This document shows, in pieces, positions 1 through 8,897 of a stretch of 64,000 nucleotides of DNA. Position 1 is the stretch's first letter. Each line of letters opens with the position of its first letter. The stretch comes from Corylus avellana (Eukaryota > Streptophyta > Magnoliopsida > Fagales > Betulaceae). The DNA lies in the NCBI RefSeq assembly GCF_901000735.1, contig NC_081545.1, positions 29,727,513 through 29,791,512 of the forward strand. The letters run 5' to 3'. Under the pieces are notes generated by a model. That model was not told the origin of the DNA, did not search any database, and was given only the letters and a program-made list of their open reading frames with translations. Both the position numbers and the translations under genes were made by a program.

Positions 1-52
1 TGCGTTTGAAAGTTGTAGTGAGAGAATAAAATGGCTTGGAAAATGCTACTTT

Positions 53-648
53 CACTACAAAAAAAAAAAAAAAGGCCATTTTTTGATGTGGCAAACAGTA
101 GGAACTTTTTGCCACGTCAGTTAATCCTGATGTGCCAAAAGTGGCACGTCAACAAATTTTTTTTTGACGTGCCAAATACATTTACTGATGTATTGAAAAA
201 AACACATCAGTATTTACTGACGTGTCAAAATTGACACGTCAGTAAATTCGAATCTAATTTAATTTTACAACATTTAAAAATAAATAACTAATTAATTTTA
301 TATTTGCTGACGTGTCAATATTTGACACGTTAGTAAATACTGACGTGCTATATTGACACGTCAGTAAATACTGCCGCAGCTATATTGACGTGCTATTTTG
401 ACACATCAGGAAGTTTTTTTGACGTGCCAAAAAATGACACGTCAGAATTTTCTGACGTGTTGGATCTAACACGTCAGGAATTTTTGACGTGCCATATTTG
501 GCACGTCAGAAAATTGCCAATTCCTGACACCCACAAACTTGAAGCGTAAAACAAGTCAAAAATGCCCCGTCAGTAGGGTTTACTGACGTGTCAAACAACC
601 TGACACGTCAGGAAATCCACGTTAGTAAAAAATCCTTTTTTTGTATAA
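53..648 (+). mobile_element. Non-autonomous CACTA-like element (probable)
   Basis: The left end is CACTACAA followed by an A-run (53-74), the canonical terminus of plant CACTA (En/Spm) elements. The interior to about 620 is almost entirely a subterminal repeat array: some ten palindromic units of the form CTGACGTGYCA, a 3-6 base spacer, then TGRCACGTCAG, for example at 128-152, 217-242, 307-333, 340-364, 421-445, 484-510 and 582-612. The right end is degenerate: CCTTTTTTTGTATAA at 634-648 resembles the expected inverted TTTTTTGTAGTG with changes in the last bases. No transposase is encoded. The 3-bp target duplication cannot be confirmed because the right terminus is eroded. Confidence 0.65.
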
Positions 649-894
649 ATTTATTCTTTTTATTTTTTATTTTTTATAACAACAATTTCAATTAAAAACC
701 AGAAGAATTACAAACATGCCATCAATGGAAAGAGGGAGAGAGAGGGAAAGTGTATCTTTGCCACTTCAAATTGGAATATAGAGGGGTCGAAAAAACGTGA
801 AAATGCAATTTAAGTACTCTTGCCATAACCCAATATGCTACATGACCAAATTCTGTGTATTTTTTTAGCTTCCCAATAGGAAGAGGCTGGAATA
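649..894. other. Intergenic, no gene seen
   Basis: AT-rich sequence with a T-rich stretch near 655-680 and a GA-rich patch near 728-750. I see no open frame of family character and no structured repeat. Confidence 0.6.
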
Positions 895-1090
895 TTAAGA
901 GAAACGTACAGCATCAGCAGTAAGATTTTCAATATGCCAGTACTGTTGGACATTAATGGAAGGGTGTTGCAAGGAAAAGAAAACAATCAAAGAGTCCCCT
1001 TCCAACGTGAAGAACTTGAGCTGCGTGGAGGATGTCAGGGAGGCAGCAAGGACTGCCGTAGCTTCACCGAAAGTGGAAAATGCAACTTTA
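895..1090 (-). pseudogene. RNase H-like fragment of a LINE-type retroelement
   Basis: On the minus strand the open frame reads like the C-terminal RNase H-like (RVT_3) domain that follows reverse transcriptase in many plant non-LTR elements: an FGEATAVLAASL-like helix, then LEGDSLIVFFSLQHPSI, then QYWHIENLTADAV. The LEGDSL core with its acidic residue and the following WHIENL-type strand are the recognisable parts. Only about 65 residues remain, with no reverse transcriptase beside it, so this is a relic. Recognition is by family resemblance; a profile search would settle it. Confidence 0.5.
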
Positions 1091-1149
1091 TTCGTTCTTA
1101 TCTTTTGCTTTTTTATATCGCATAAATTAAATAAAAAGAAGAATGTCAT

Positions 1150-1687
1150 CTGACCTTTTTCTTTTCTTTCAATGAATTATAATATATTAAATTAAATAAA
1201 CAAAATAAAAGGCACAAGTACGTCATGAACTGGCTCCCCAGGAGAACAAGAGCTAGCTAAAAGGATATAAACCAATCACAAGAAAACACAAAGAACACCT
1301 AACCGACAACAAGATCCACGACACAGCAATACATCTGTATTCTGTTAATAGAGACATCCTTGCTCAGACAACAGCCCTGAATTTCTCTCTTAGAAAGGAT
1401 AGATGAGACTGGCATGGATGGCTGCACTCTTTTCAATAATCTTAAATCTGTTTGTCTTTTTCATTTGTTTGAGTAAATGTTGTGCTGTGTATAGCTCCCT
1501 TGTGATGGCCACCATAATGGCCCTCTCCTTTCCATATATCGGAAAGTATGATTGCTGTGTACATATACACTCTCCGACAAATCCATCGATCATAGGATAT
1601 ATAGCTTGCTTATCATTAAATTTAGTTGACAAAATGTTGTGAAAAAAAAAAACAATATATATATATATATAAACTTAATTAGATAAG
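1150..1687. other. 3' flank of family copy 1, part of tandem duplication
   Basis: No gene. Two stretches recur downstream of copy 2. The segment around 1448-1500 (Leu/Phe-rich in frame, but not convincing as a gene) matches about 3988-4042. The stretch 1626-1688, which has an A-run, a (TA)n block and AAACTTAATTAGATAAGCT, matches about 4228-4290. These shared 3' flanks show that the two genes were duplicated with their surroundings. Confidence 0.7.
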
Positions 1688-2131
1688 CTACAAGATTGCC
1701 TTAGCCATCTCTAAAGCATGAAAGAAGAGCACCCCAGCAGAAAAAGGCACACTCAAAATAACAAGCGCCGCCATCCCTAATGCCAAACTCGGCCTAATGC
1801 TCAACAAATAAGACTGCAACAGCCCCACCGCCTCACAAACATCCTCGTCGTACTGTGTGTAGTATTTCTTCTCCCACTCCATCCAACTCGCAGGTGGTTC
1901 CTGGCTCATCTCTGACATCTTCAACTCCCTAATGCGCATTCGTAGCAATATCATGTTCTCGTCCACAATCCTCCCCCCATAATCTCGCCGTCCATGCTGA
2001 TCTCTTCGGCCTCCACTCGCACTCATCACAATTAGTAGGCCGCCATTAACAGGCTTTCTCCTGGAACCTGATGGTGATGACCAACTTGGCCCAAGTGGAA
2101 GCGTGGCGGATGAAAAGTTGGTTGCTTGCAT
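1688..2131 (-). CDS. Plant-specific small protein, tandem family copy 1
   Basis: Intronless 147-residue protein; I do not recognise a named function. The N-terminal 50 residues are Ser/Pro/Arg/Gly-rich and could be an organelle-targeting leader. Then comes a conserved core: RRDYGGRIVDENMILLRMRI, an EPPASWMEWEKKYYTQYDED segment, and VGLLQSYLLSIRPSLALGMA. A hydrophobic C-terminus at about residues 114-147 could be a membrane segment. The same core order appears in two paralogues at 4293-4757 and 7173-7619, so the frame is under protein-level constraint and is not chance. Copies 1 and 2 are close to each other and copy 3 is more diverged. The start is the first ATG of the frame, and a TATATATA box lies about 90 bases upstream. 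Confidence 0.85.
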   Translation of the reverse strand: MQATNFSSATLPLGPSWSSPSGSRRKPVNGGLLIVMSASGGRRDQHGRRDYGGRIVDENMILLRMRIRELKMSEMSQEPPASWMEWEKKYYTQYDEDVCEAVGLLQSYLLSIRPSLALGMAALVILSVPFSAGVLFFHALEMAKAIL

Positions 2132-2216
2132 TGATATTGCTGATAATTTTTTATTTATTTATTTATTTTGGCGAAGCAAATAATTGTTGTGACGCTAATC
2201 ATGAAGAGATCGAGGG

Positions 2217-2228
2217 ATATATATAGAT
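2217..2228 (-). promoter_or_regulatory. TATA box of family copy 1
   Basis: Read on the minus strand, CTATATATATCC lies about 90 bases upstream of the ATG at 2131, leaving a 5' leader of roughly 50-60 bases. Copy 2 has a TATATATA stretch at a similar distance (about 4841-4862). Confidence 0.5.
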
Positions 2229-2980
2229 AGACGTAGTCGAAGAAAGCGGTTAATTTACGTAACAAAACAGAAAATCTTATTAAACAAGTTAAGGTTGCAC
2301 GTATGTATATATGTCGAAAACGTGTTGATCGAGTGCCAAGTGGCTTATATAACAACGCGTGTTATAATATCTCACTTTACAAAGCGTGTACGGACGCGTG
2401 TATCTTGTCTTAGGCACCAAACTTTGTCGTAAAGAAAACGAGTAAGAAAAGAAAAGCACTAAACATGGGCGATGATTCTTATCTCGGACAACCTCTGAAG
2501 TTGCGTTGAAGAGATGATCACTTGGTAAGTTCGATCGGCCGGGGATCGATAAAGCATATAGCATAATGTTGAGATCCTAAAGTAGGCAAATGATCATGTC
2601 ATTTTCCATCATTCTTTCTTGGAGTGTTGGGTCCTAGCTTGGCGGAAACAGAGAGGACAAAATTAACAGGTAAGAATCCACTGACTATATATATAAGCCT
2701 GAGTGGCCAGTATACCTAATAACGATTCACGCAATTTATTAAAAATATTAGGTGTTTTTTTTGTGTTTTCCTTGTATTTTTTTTTTTTTTGTCTTAGGTG
2801 AATATTATTTTTTAAAAATTAAACCAAGTGAAAGAAATAAGAGAAACTTTTTATTTTTTTATATTTTTTTTATAAAATAATATCCATTTAACTTTTTTTT
2901 TTTTTTTTTTTTTTGCTATAAGCATACATTGAGTCCCCGATTCCCTTGTAACATAAAAATAGATCTTCTCATGTTTATTC

Positions 2981-3222
2981 TTTTTCTCCTTCAATTAATT
3001 TATAAACAAAGCAGGCCAGTGGCTCTCCTTCATCCCTCGAAGTATACTCTAATGATCAGTTGAAGTCAAGATTTGATTCAAAATCTTCATACAAAGCCAA
3101 GAAACTTTGCTCTAATTATCTTTCTAGCTAATAATTTTGTGTTGATATTTTAAAATGTAGTAATACATTTACATAATCATATATGTTCAGACTTATTATC
3201 TGCCAATATCATCATCAGCTCT
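2981..3222. other. Intergenic between duplicated units, no gene seen
   Basis: AT-rich spacer between unit 1 of the tandem duplication and a MITE. No coding signal or RNA gene was recognised. Confidence 0.5.
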
Positions 3223-3475
3223 ATGGCTTTGTTTGCCAATGACTTGGAAAAAAAAAAGTGGTTTGAAATTGTAGTAAGATTTGATTGATGTGTGAAAAAA
3301 GTATGAATATTTGATATGAAAAAAGTGAAAAATTTTGTTTTGTAATGATTTTTTTAGTTGAATAGTAATAAAATGCGACTGATGTGATGTAAAAAATAAG
3401 AAAGATAAAATTGAAATTGAATTTAAGATGAATAGTTTGAGGGGTTTTATTTTTTTCATCAGCAAACGCAGCCAT
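3223..3475. mobile_element. MITE A1 with 20-bp imperfect terminal inverted repeats
   Basis: The left end ATGGCTTTGTTTGCCAATGA pairs with the reverse complement of the right end, ATGGCTGCGTTTGCTGATGA (16 of 20 positions). The interior is A/T-rich and non-coding. It shares long runs with the MITE at 3647-3907, including GAAAAAGTTTTGTTTTGTA-like and GTGATTTTTTTA-like stretches, so both belong to one family. No clear target-site duplication was found. Confidence 0.6.
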
Positions 3476-3646
3476 AATTACTTACAACAGCCAGCTTGCG
3501 TGTGAATATGAAATTTAGTGTGCATGTACCTCGTACACACTTTGTCTTATTCTTTTTTCACTTGCCTAGTGCTGTCAGATCAAAAGAAATTCTTCTCGAA
3601 AGATGATTAGAACTATTAAACGGGATCGGGGAGAAAAGAATAAGGG

Positions 3647-3907
3647 GGTGTTTGGCAAAGGGGATGGCCTAAACACTGTAATTGATGTGAAAAAAAAAGT
3701 AAGAATATTTAGTATAAAAAAATGAAAAAGTGGTATGAAAAAGTGAAAAAGTTTTGTTTTGTAGTGATTTTTTTATTTGAATAATAATAAAAAGTTAATG
3801 ATTTGATATTAAAAGTGAAAAAGTTAGAATGTTTTGATGTTGATTTTTTTGGGAAATAGTGATGAATAGTATTTGGGCCAACCCCATCCCCATTACCAAA
3901 CAAAATT
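3647..3907. mobile_element. MITE A2, same family as A1
   Basis: The left terminus contains GTTTGGCAAAGGGGATGG. The reverse complement of the right terminus contains GTTTGGTAATGGGGATGG, matching at 16 of 18 positions. The interior is non-coding and closely resembles the neighbouring MITE at 3223-3475. The superfamily is not certain; a TAA next to each end would fit PIF/Harbinger, but the outermost bases do not pair well. Confidence 0.65.
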
Positions 3908-4109
3908 AATAATGCACTAGCACCTTCCTCCTCTATTGTCACCCCCCTGGCCTCCTCACTCTCTCTCTCCGATTGATGAGCACTTACATATGTTTGTCTT
4001 TTTTCATTTGTTTTACTATATGTTGTGCTGTACGTAGTTCCATTAATCATGTTACGGCAATCATGTAACCCGCTTTTTTTTTTTCTTTTTTTTTTTTTAA
4101 TTTGATTAC

Positions 4110-4141
<32 letters not shown>
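4110..4141. repeat. (TAA)n microsatellite
   Basis: About ten uninterrupted TAA/AAT units, preceded by a poly-T/poly-A tract at 4073-4100. Confidence 0.9.
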
Positions 4142-4142
<1 letters not shown>

Positions 4143-4292
4143 TAAAGGCCACCCACCATATAAATATATGATACATATATAGAGTTGTATTTAATCCGTC
4201 ATGGGATAGCTTGCTTATCATTGAATGTAATTGACAAAATGTTGTGAAAAAAAAAACAATATATATATATATAAACTTAATTAGATAAGCTA

Positions 4293-4757
4293 TTATAAGA
4301 TTGCCTTAGCCATCTCAAAAGCATGAAAGAAGAGCACCCCGGCAGAAAAAGGGACACTCAACATAAAAAGCGCCGCCATCGCTAACGCCAAACTCGGCCT
4401 AACATTCATCAAATAAGACTGCAACAGCCCCACCGCCTCGCAAACATCCTCGTCGTAATGTGTATAGTATTTCTTCTCCCACTGCATCCAACTCGCAGGT
4501 GGTTCCTGCTGGCTCGTCTCCAACATCTTCAACTCCCTAATACGCATTCGTAGCAATATCATGTTCTCGTCCACAATCCTCCCCCCATAATCTCGTCGTC
4601 CATGTTGGTGTCTTCCTCCACCGCTTGCAATGATCACAAGCCGCGGGCCGCCGCCATTAACAGCCTTTGATCTCCTGGAAGAACCTGGGGGCGATGATGA
4701 TGATGACCAAACTGCCCCGAGTGGAAGCTTGGCGGATGAAAAGTTGGTTGCTTGCAT
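4293..4757 (-). CDS. Plant-specific small protein, tandem family copy 2
   Basis: Intronless 154-residue protein, a tandem paralogue of 1688-2131. The same segments appear in order: a Ser/Pro/Gly-rich N-terminus of about 55 residues, RRDYGGRIVDENMILLRMRI, EPPASWMQWEKKYYTHYDED, VGLLQSYLMNVRPSLALAMA, and a hydrophobic tail ending MAKAIL exactly as in copy 1. Most differences from copy 1 lie in the N-terminal third, where copy 2 carries several extra residues, as expected for a fast-evolving leader. The function is unknown. Flanking DNA is also duplicated, so the copy arose by segmental tandem duplication. Confidence 0.85.
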   Translation of the reverse strand: MQATNFSSAKLPLGAVWSSSSSPPGSSRRSKAVNGGGPRLVIIASGGGRHQHGRRDYGGRIVDENMILLRMRIRELKMLETSQQEPPASWMQWEKKYYTHYDEDVCEAVGLLQSYLMNVRPSLALAMAALFMLSVPFSAGVLFFHAFEMAKAIL

Positions 4758-5792
4758 TGTTGGAGATCCTAGCTAGGTGATCTTGTCTGTTTTTTGTTTG
4801 GCCAACCAAATTAATATTAATCCTGAAGATCGATAGGGAAATATATATATGTATATATATAAGAGGTTAAGCTAAGGTTGTGTGTCGAAAACGTGTGGAG
4901 TGGCAAGTGGGGGCATCTACGACAACGCGTATTACTGTTCGTGTCTCAGTTATGGCAAAACGCGGACTCGTGTGTCGTGTGGTGTATGGTTCAAGAGTTC
5001 TTCAAGAAGTTCTTGGAGACGGTCGAAGTTGGCTTACTTAATTAAGAAGTAATCTGTCTTGTCTCGTCTTGTCTTAGCCTCTTTAGGCCCCGACTCTTTA
5101 ATTATCGTAAAGAAAACGAGTAATAAAAGAAGACAAAAAGGTAACAATCGACGGCGACAACTTTTGAAGTTGCGTTGAAGAGAACACGAATGTTGGAAAA
5201 TGCTTACGATTACAATAGTTGATTATAATAATTGGAATTTGGAGAAAATTAACAGGTAAGAATCCACTTAGGAGTTAGGAGTGTTGTAGAAGGATTCAGC
5301 TGGCAATTTTTAATTACTAATTACCTAATACCATCATCATCACTTTCCTTACTACTTTCGCCAATAAAATAAAAATTAATTAGGGTTCATTCATACTCAT
5401 GTTTAAGAAGCACAAGGAGAGGGTTTAAGGGGTCATAGCCCCTCTGGGGTGAAGATAAGAATTCAGTCTAAAACATTGGGTTGGATTGATTTTTTTTTTT
5501 CTTTTGGGGGGAGGGGTGTCGTTTTTAATAAAATAAAAATACCTATAAAATTTTTGTTCTATTTCAAATTTTTAGAGGGGACCAACTACCAAGGCCTGGC
5601 CTCTTAAGATTGCCCTCTATCTCTGCTCTGCCTTTCCTCATACTGAGGTTCTTATTTCTATCGACTCCCAAAATCTTGAGATGTCCCCTTGAATTTTGAT
5701 GTCATTTTTGTTTTTTAACATATTGCCTTTTTTTTTTTCCTTCTATAAGCATACATTGATCCCTTATAACATAAAAATAGATGTCCTAATGT

Positions 5793-6680
5793 TTAAAAGT
5801 ATTTTTTGGTTTTTGCTTGAAAAAGTTTTTTGATATGATATTGTAGAAATATATATAATACTATAATAGTAAAGAAAAGTTAGTAGAAGCATATAGAGAA
5901 GAAGAAACTGACAAAGGCCCTTAGAGCTACATCTTGATCGATTGTATTAATTATGTGATGTTTATATTACAATAGATTGTATTTATTGAGATTTTTTTTT
6001 GACATGTGGTAAATAAGGCAAGGTTAGCTACATAAGATAGGGAATCAATGGTAGACCTACAAGAAAACAAAACCAAGCTAATATGGAAATTATTCTAACA
6101 TCTCTCATCAAACTTAAGGTATAAGCCAAATGTAGTAGTCGTAGGATGCTATTAGAGAACTATTGTCGCAGGAGGTGGCCAGAGGATAGTTGTAGGTGGC
6201 GGTGACCAAATGATGACTGTTGCAGGCTAGAGATAAGCTATTAGACGTGATCGCGAAAGCACAGGCCAGTGATTGGTTGTTGATGGCTGAAGTACGACTA
6301 AGTAGTAAGTTCATTTCCCCTTATTTGGAAAGATTTTTATGGGTCCTTCAACCAAATTTACCTTGCTTTTAGTTCTCCAAAACTCCCTTGGAATTCAATT
6401 TCTTTTCTTTGTTTTTTTCTTCTTTGAAACTCTTTTTGAACTCAATAAGAAAAAGAAATATGATCACACTTGAGGATCTAAGGGGCGGTTTTCCTGCCTT
6501 ATGTAGGTCATTTAACCAAATTAAGGAGGAGCCGTCACTAAAAATAAGGTCGAAGAAAAGGATTTTGAAGGATTTCACTCAATTCAAACCCCCTTGGATT
6601 TGGCCAAAATACCATGCATGAATGATGAGTCACATGGAGGGAGTTTTTATACCAAGCTAGATCTCAAAGGTAAGTTATAT
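5793..6680. other. Intergenic, no gene seen
   Basis: No supported gene. The stretch 6120-6300 is a G-rich degenerate repeat (GTGGCGG, GTTGTAGG-type words) on an otherwise AT-rich background. The stretch 6350-6620 holds unrelated short open frames on both strands with no family character. Confidence 0.5.
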
Positions 6681-6724
6681 ATTTATTTATTTATTTCAGT
6701 TAACATAGATATGCTATAATTCAT

Positions 6725-6900
6725 AGTTGATAGTTGGACTTTGTAGCAATTGTAATGGTTTTGAATAATAGTTGAATAATTGAATAATTGTAATAGATAA
6801 TTGAATAATTGTAATAATTGTAATAATTGTAATGGTTCATATTGTAATGGTTTTGAATAATTGATAGTTGGACTTTGTTGCAATTGAAATTTCAAATTAT
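6725..6900. repeat. Imperfect tandem repeat of TAATTGTAA/GAATAATTG words
   Basis: Short words TTGAATAATTG and TAATAATTGTAA recur many times. A longer unit, ATAGTTGGACTTTGT followed by GCAATTG, occurs at about 6728 and again at about 6863, flanking the short-word array. Low-complexity DNA with no coding sense. Confidence 0.7.
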
Positions 6901-7172
6901 TACTTAAAACTAGTATCAAATTCTAAGGTTATTATATTATTACATTAAAAAAAGGCACTGAAACATAAAAATTTATAGTTTTAATGATACCGACACCTTC
7001 CCGTATATTTTGTTTAATTAATGAACTGACTTTTAAAAAAACACATGTACAGTCGATTGAAAGAATCCTGTCGTTTCCCGGTTTAAAAAAAATGGGGAAA
7101 ATGAAATTATATATACATATAAAATTATCCATACATTCAAATTCATAGACAAGAAGCACTCCAAGAACCACA

Positions 7173-7619
7173 TCAACCGTGATGAACGGCAGAGAGGACC
7201 CCGTTAGCCCCCTCAATCAAGCGAAGCACAATCATGACCGTCGATGCCGGGACGCTCATGGTGATGAGCGCAAGCATCCCAAGAGAGAAGCTGGGCCTGG
7301 TGTTCATCAAATACGATTGCAACAAACCCACAACTTGACAAATATACTCATCATAGCACGTGTAATATCGCTTCTCCCATTCCGTCCATTCCTCCGGCGG
7401 CTCATAATTCCTCTCAATCATTTTCATCTCATGAATGCGTTTCCTCAGGATGATCATGCTTTTGTCGACCAAGCCTCCTCTATAGTCTCTTCCAGCAGCG
7501 AAAACCATGGCGCTCGATCTTTTCCCTTGCAAGAATCTCATTTTCTTACACTCTGGTTTTCCCAGCAGGGAAAATGGCAGAGGAGGATGTGCTGTGGAAA
7601 ATAGACAAGTTGCTTCCAT
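7173..7619 (-). CDS. Plant-specific small protein, family copy 3 (diverged)
   Basis: Intronless 148-residue protein, the third member of the cluster. It has a short N-terminal leader (MEATCLF...), then RDYRGGLVDKSMIILRKRIH, EPPEEWTEWEKRYYTCYDEY, VGLLQSYLMNTRPSFSLGML and a hydrophobic C-terminal segment. The frame stays open 25 codons further upstream, but a TATAAATA box at 7672-7679 lies inside that extension. The ATG at 7619 (MEATC) is therefore the credible start; it also matches the short leaders of copies 1 and 2. Divergence from copies 1 and 2 suggests an older duplication. No function is recognised; a plastid or membrane location is inference from the leader and hydrophobic tail. Confidence 0.85.
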   Translation of the reverse strand: MEATCLFSTAHPPLPFSLLGKPECKKMRFLQGKRSSAMVFAAGRDYRGGLVDKSMIILRKRIHEMKMIERNYEPPEEWTEWEKRYYTCYDEYICQVVGLLQSYLMNTRPSFSLGMLALITMSVPASTVMIVLRLIEGANGVLSAVHHG

Positions 7620-7671
7620 TGCTGAACAAAGTGGAAAGATGGATATGGGGAAGGGGTGGTCTCTATATTCA

Positions 7672-7679
7672 TATTTATA
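7672..7679 (-). promoter_or_regulatory. TATA box and nearby G-box of family copy 3
   Basis: TATAAATA on the minus strand lies about 55 bases upstream of the ATG at 7619. About 55 bases further upstream is GACACGTGTC (CACGTG at 7731-7736), a perfect G-box/ABRE-type core. A second ACACGTGT occurs at about 7999. G-boxes are bound by bHLH and bZIP factors; that this gene responds to them is inference. Confidence 0.55.
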
Positions 7680-7739
7680 GATATGAGGCCTCAAGATCTA
7701 ACGTTAGCTAAAACTTTGTTGGGTTATTGACACGTGTCC

Positions 7740-8392
7740 TTTCTCCGCGTCTGGCCGTCTCCTTTTGGCGGTGCCGTGCATTTAGTTATTCTCTTCTTGG
7801 AAAGCTAGCCAGCAATAAGGTCGGCGCTTATGTATAAAGTGACCAAAAGATTATAATATAAGGAGAATTGAACGGTTGTAACAAGTGGAGTTATTAAAAT
7901 AATTTGTTTGTTGAAGTTTTGGGCAGGTTTAACATAGGATATGCCGGGTTCCAAGGGAATTACATGTGGATACCATACGATACGAAAATGTGAGATCTAA
8001 CACGTGTCGCTGCCTAAACATGTTTGATGATACTTGTATTACCAAAAGACAAAGTCAGAATGCATCTATAAGACTATAAGAGCCATGTGATACCTCCGTT
8101 CAGGGTGTTAATCTGGGGTGACTGGGTAAGTGCTAAACATCTTTAAGATATGATAATCAATTTCATTTAATATTGGCTCAAAGGAGGAGAGGTTTGAAAT
8201 AGTGAATACCACTTCATGAGAAATGATCCTCAAACAGAATGTGCTATTCTTGGGGTTATAACCAATATGAATGTACTGCTACATGCCTAGATTGAAAAGG
8301 AAAATGAAATATATGTGCAATATACATATGACAAACAAATGATAGTAAGCAAGAGTGGAGATTCTTGGGTAAAAGAAGTGAACCATGTAGTT
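7740..8392. other. Intergenic, no gene seen
   Basis: Promoter-side flank of family copy 3 followed by unremarkable sequence up to a solo LTR. No coding or RNA gene was recognised. Confidence 0.5.
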
Positions 8393-8867
8393 TGTAACAC
8401 CCCCTTCCCATAAGAAAACGATATCACGTGTTGTTTGAACCATAAACGCAAAGATACAAGAATTTCATAAATCGAAATTCAAAGCTGACTAAACATCTCA
8501 TTAACATCTTATGGATAGTACGCGGGAAATTGCCTGTTTCTACAGTTGGTCTCAGTCGTTCAGGCGACACGGTTGCTCAAACAAGGACGTCGTAGACGGT
8601 TCTACTGGCCAGTAAAACTAGAGTCGGAAGCCTTCACCTAGAAGAGGATTAAATAGGTTTCAATATGTTTTCTTATGTTAAGATTAAGTTTTAAGTTTTA
8701 ATGGGATGAGATGTAGCAACAGGAATATGATGGTTTAAGTTTTAATTATAATGAGATGCTTGGTTTACTTTGGTTTTCAGTTTATGAAATTCTTGTATCC
8801 TTGCATTTTTTGTTCGAACGATGCGTAATATCGTCTTCCAACGAGAAGGGGGTAAAGGGGTGTTACA
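8393..8867. mobile_element. Solo LTR (TGTAACACCC...GGGTGTTACA)
   Basis: The ends TGTAACACCCC and GGGGTGTTACA form the short inverted repeat with TG..CA termini found on many plant LTR retrotransposons. The 5-bp flanks are TAGTT on the left and TATTT on the right, four of five matching, so an eroded target duplication is likely. No primer-binding site, polypurine tract or retroviral frame adjoins, hence a solo LTR. It ends 30 bases from the stop codon of the minus-strand gene at 8898-9879 and must form its 3' flank. Confidence 0.6.
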
Positions 8868-8897
8868 TATTTAAATTGTGGAAGATTGTCAACTTCA

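Larger units (their letters stand above)
1440..2980. repeat. Tandem segmental duplication, unit 1 (partner 3988-5792)
   Basis: Besides the coding region, matched landmarks run in the same order in both units: the TTTGTCTTTTTCATTTGTTT stretch (about 1450 and 3993), the coding region, TGTCGAAAACGTGT (2311 and 4881), GTAAAGAAAACGAGTAA (2430 and 5107), GAAGTTGCGTTGAAGAGA (2499 and 5166), AAATTAACAGGTAAGAATCC (about 2660 and 5245), and CTATAAGCATACATTGA (about 2915 and 5742). Insertions and deletions between landmarks show the duplication is not recent. Confidence 0.75.
3988..5792. repeat. Tandem segmental duplication, unit 2
   Basis: Partner of 1440-2980, with coding and flanking landmarks in the same order and orientation. 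Spacing differs because each unit has gained its own insertions, for example extra sequence at about 5280-5740 in this unit. Confidence 0.7.

Noticed and set aside
13..20. TTGTAGTG as the right end of a second CACTA element just before 53
   Set aside because: It is the exact inverse of the terminus at 53-60, but an 8-base match alone is weak and no subterminal repeats lie to its left within the window.
1403..1642. 79-residue hydrophobic frame upstream of family copy 1
   Set aside because: The related stretch at 3988-4240 does not preserve the frame, so it is duplicated flank, not a gene.
3709..4221. 170-residue minus-strand frame
   Set aside because: It runs through a MITE and the (TAA)n microsatellite; low-complexity Leu/Lys runs.
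7620..7694. N-terminal extension of family copy 3 from an upstream ATG at 7694
   Set aside because: The extension spans the TATAAATA box and has no counterpart in the other two copies.
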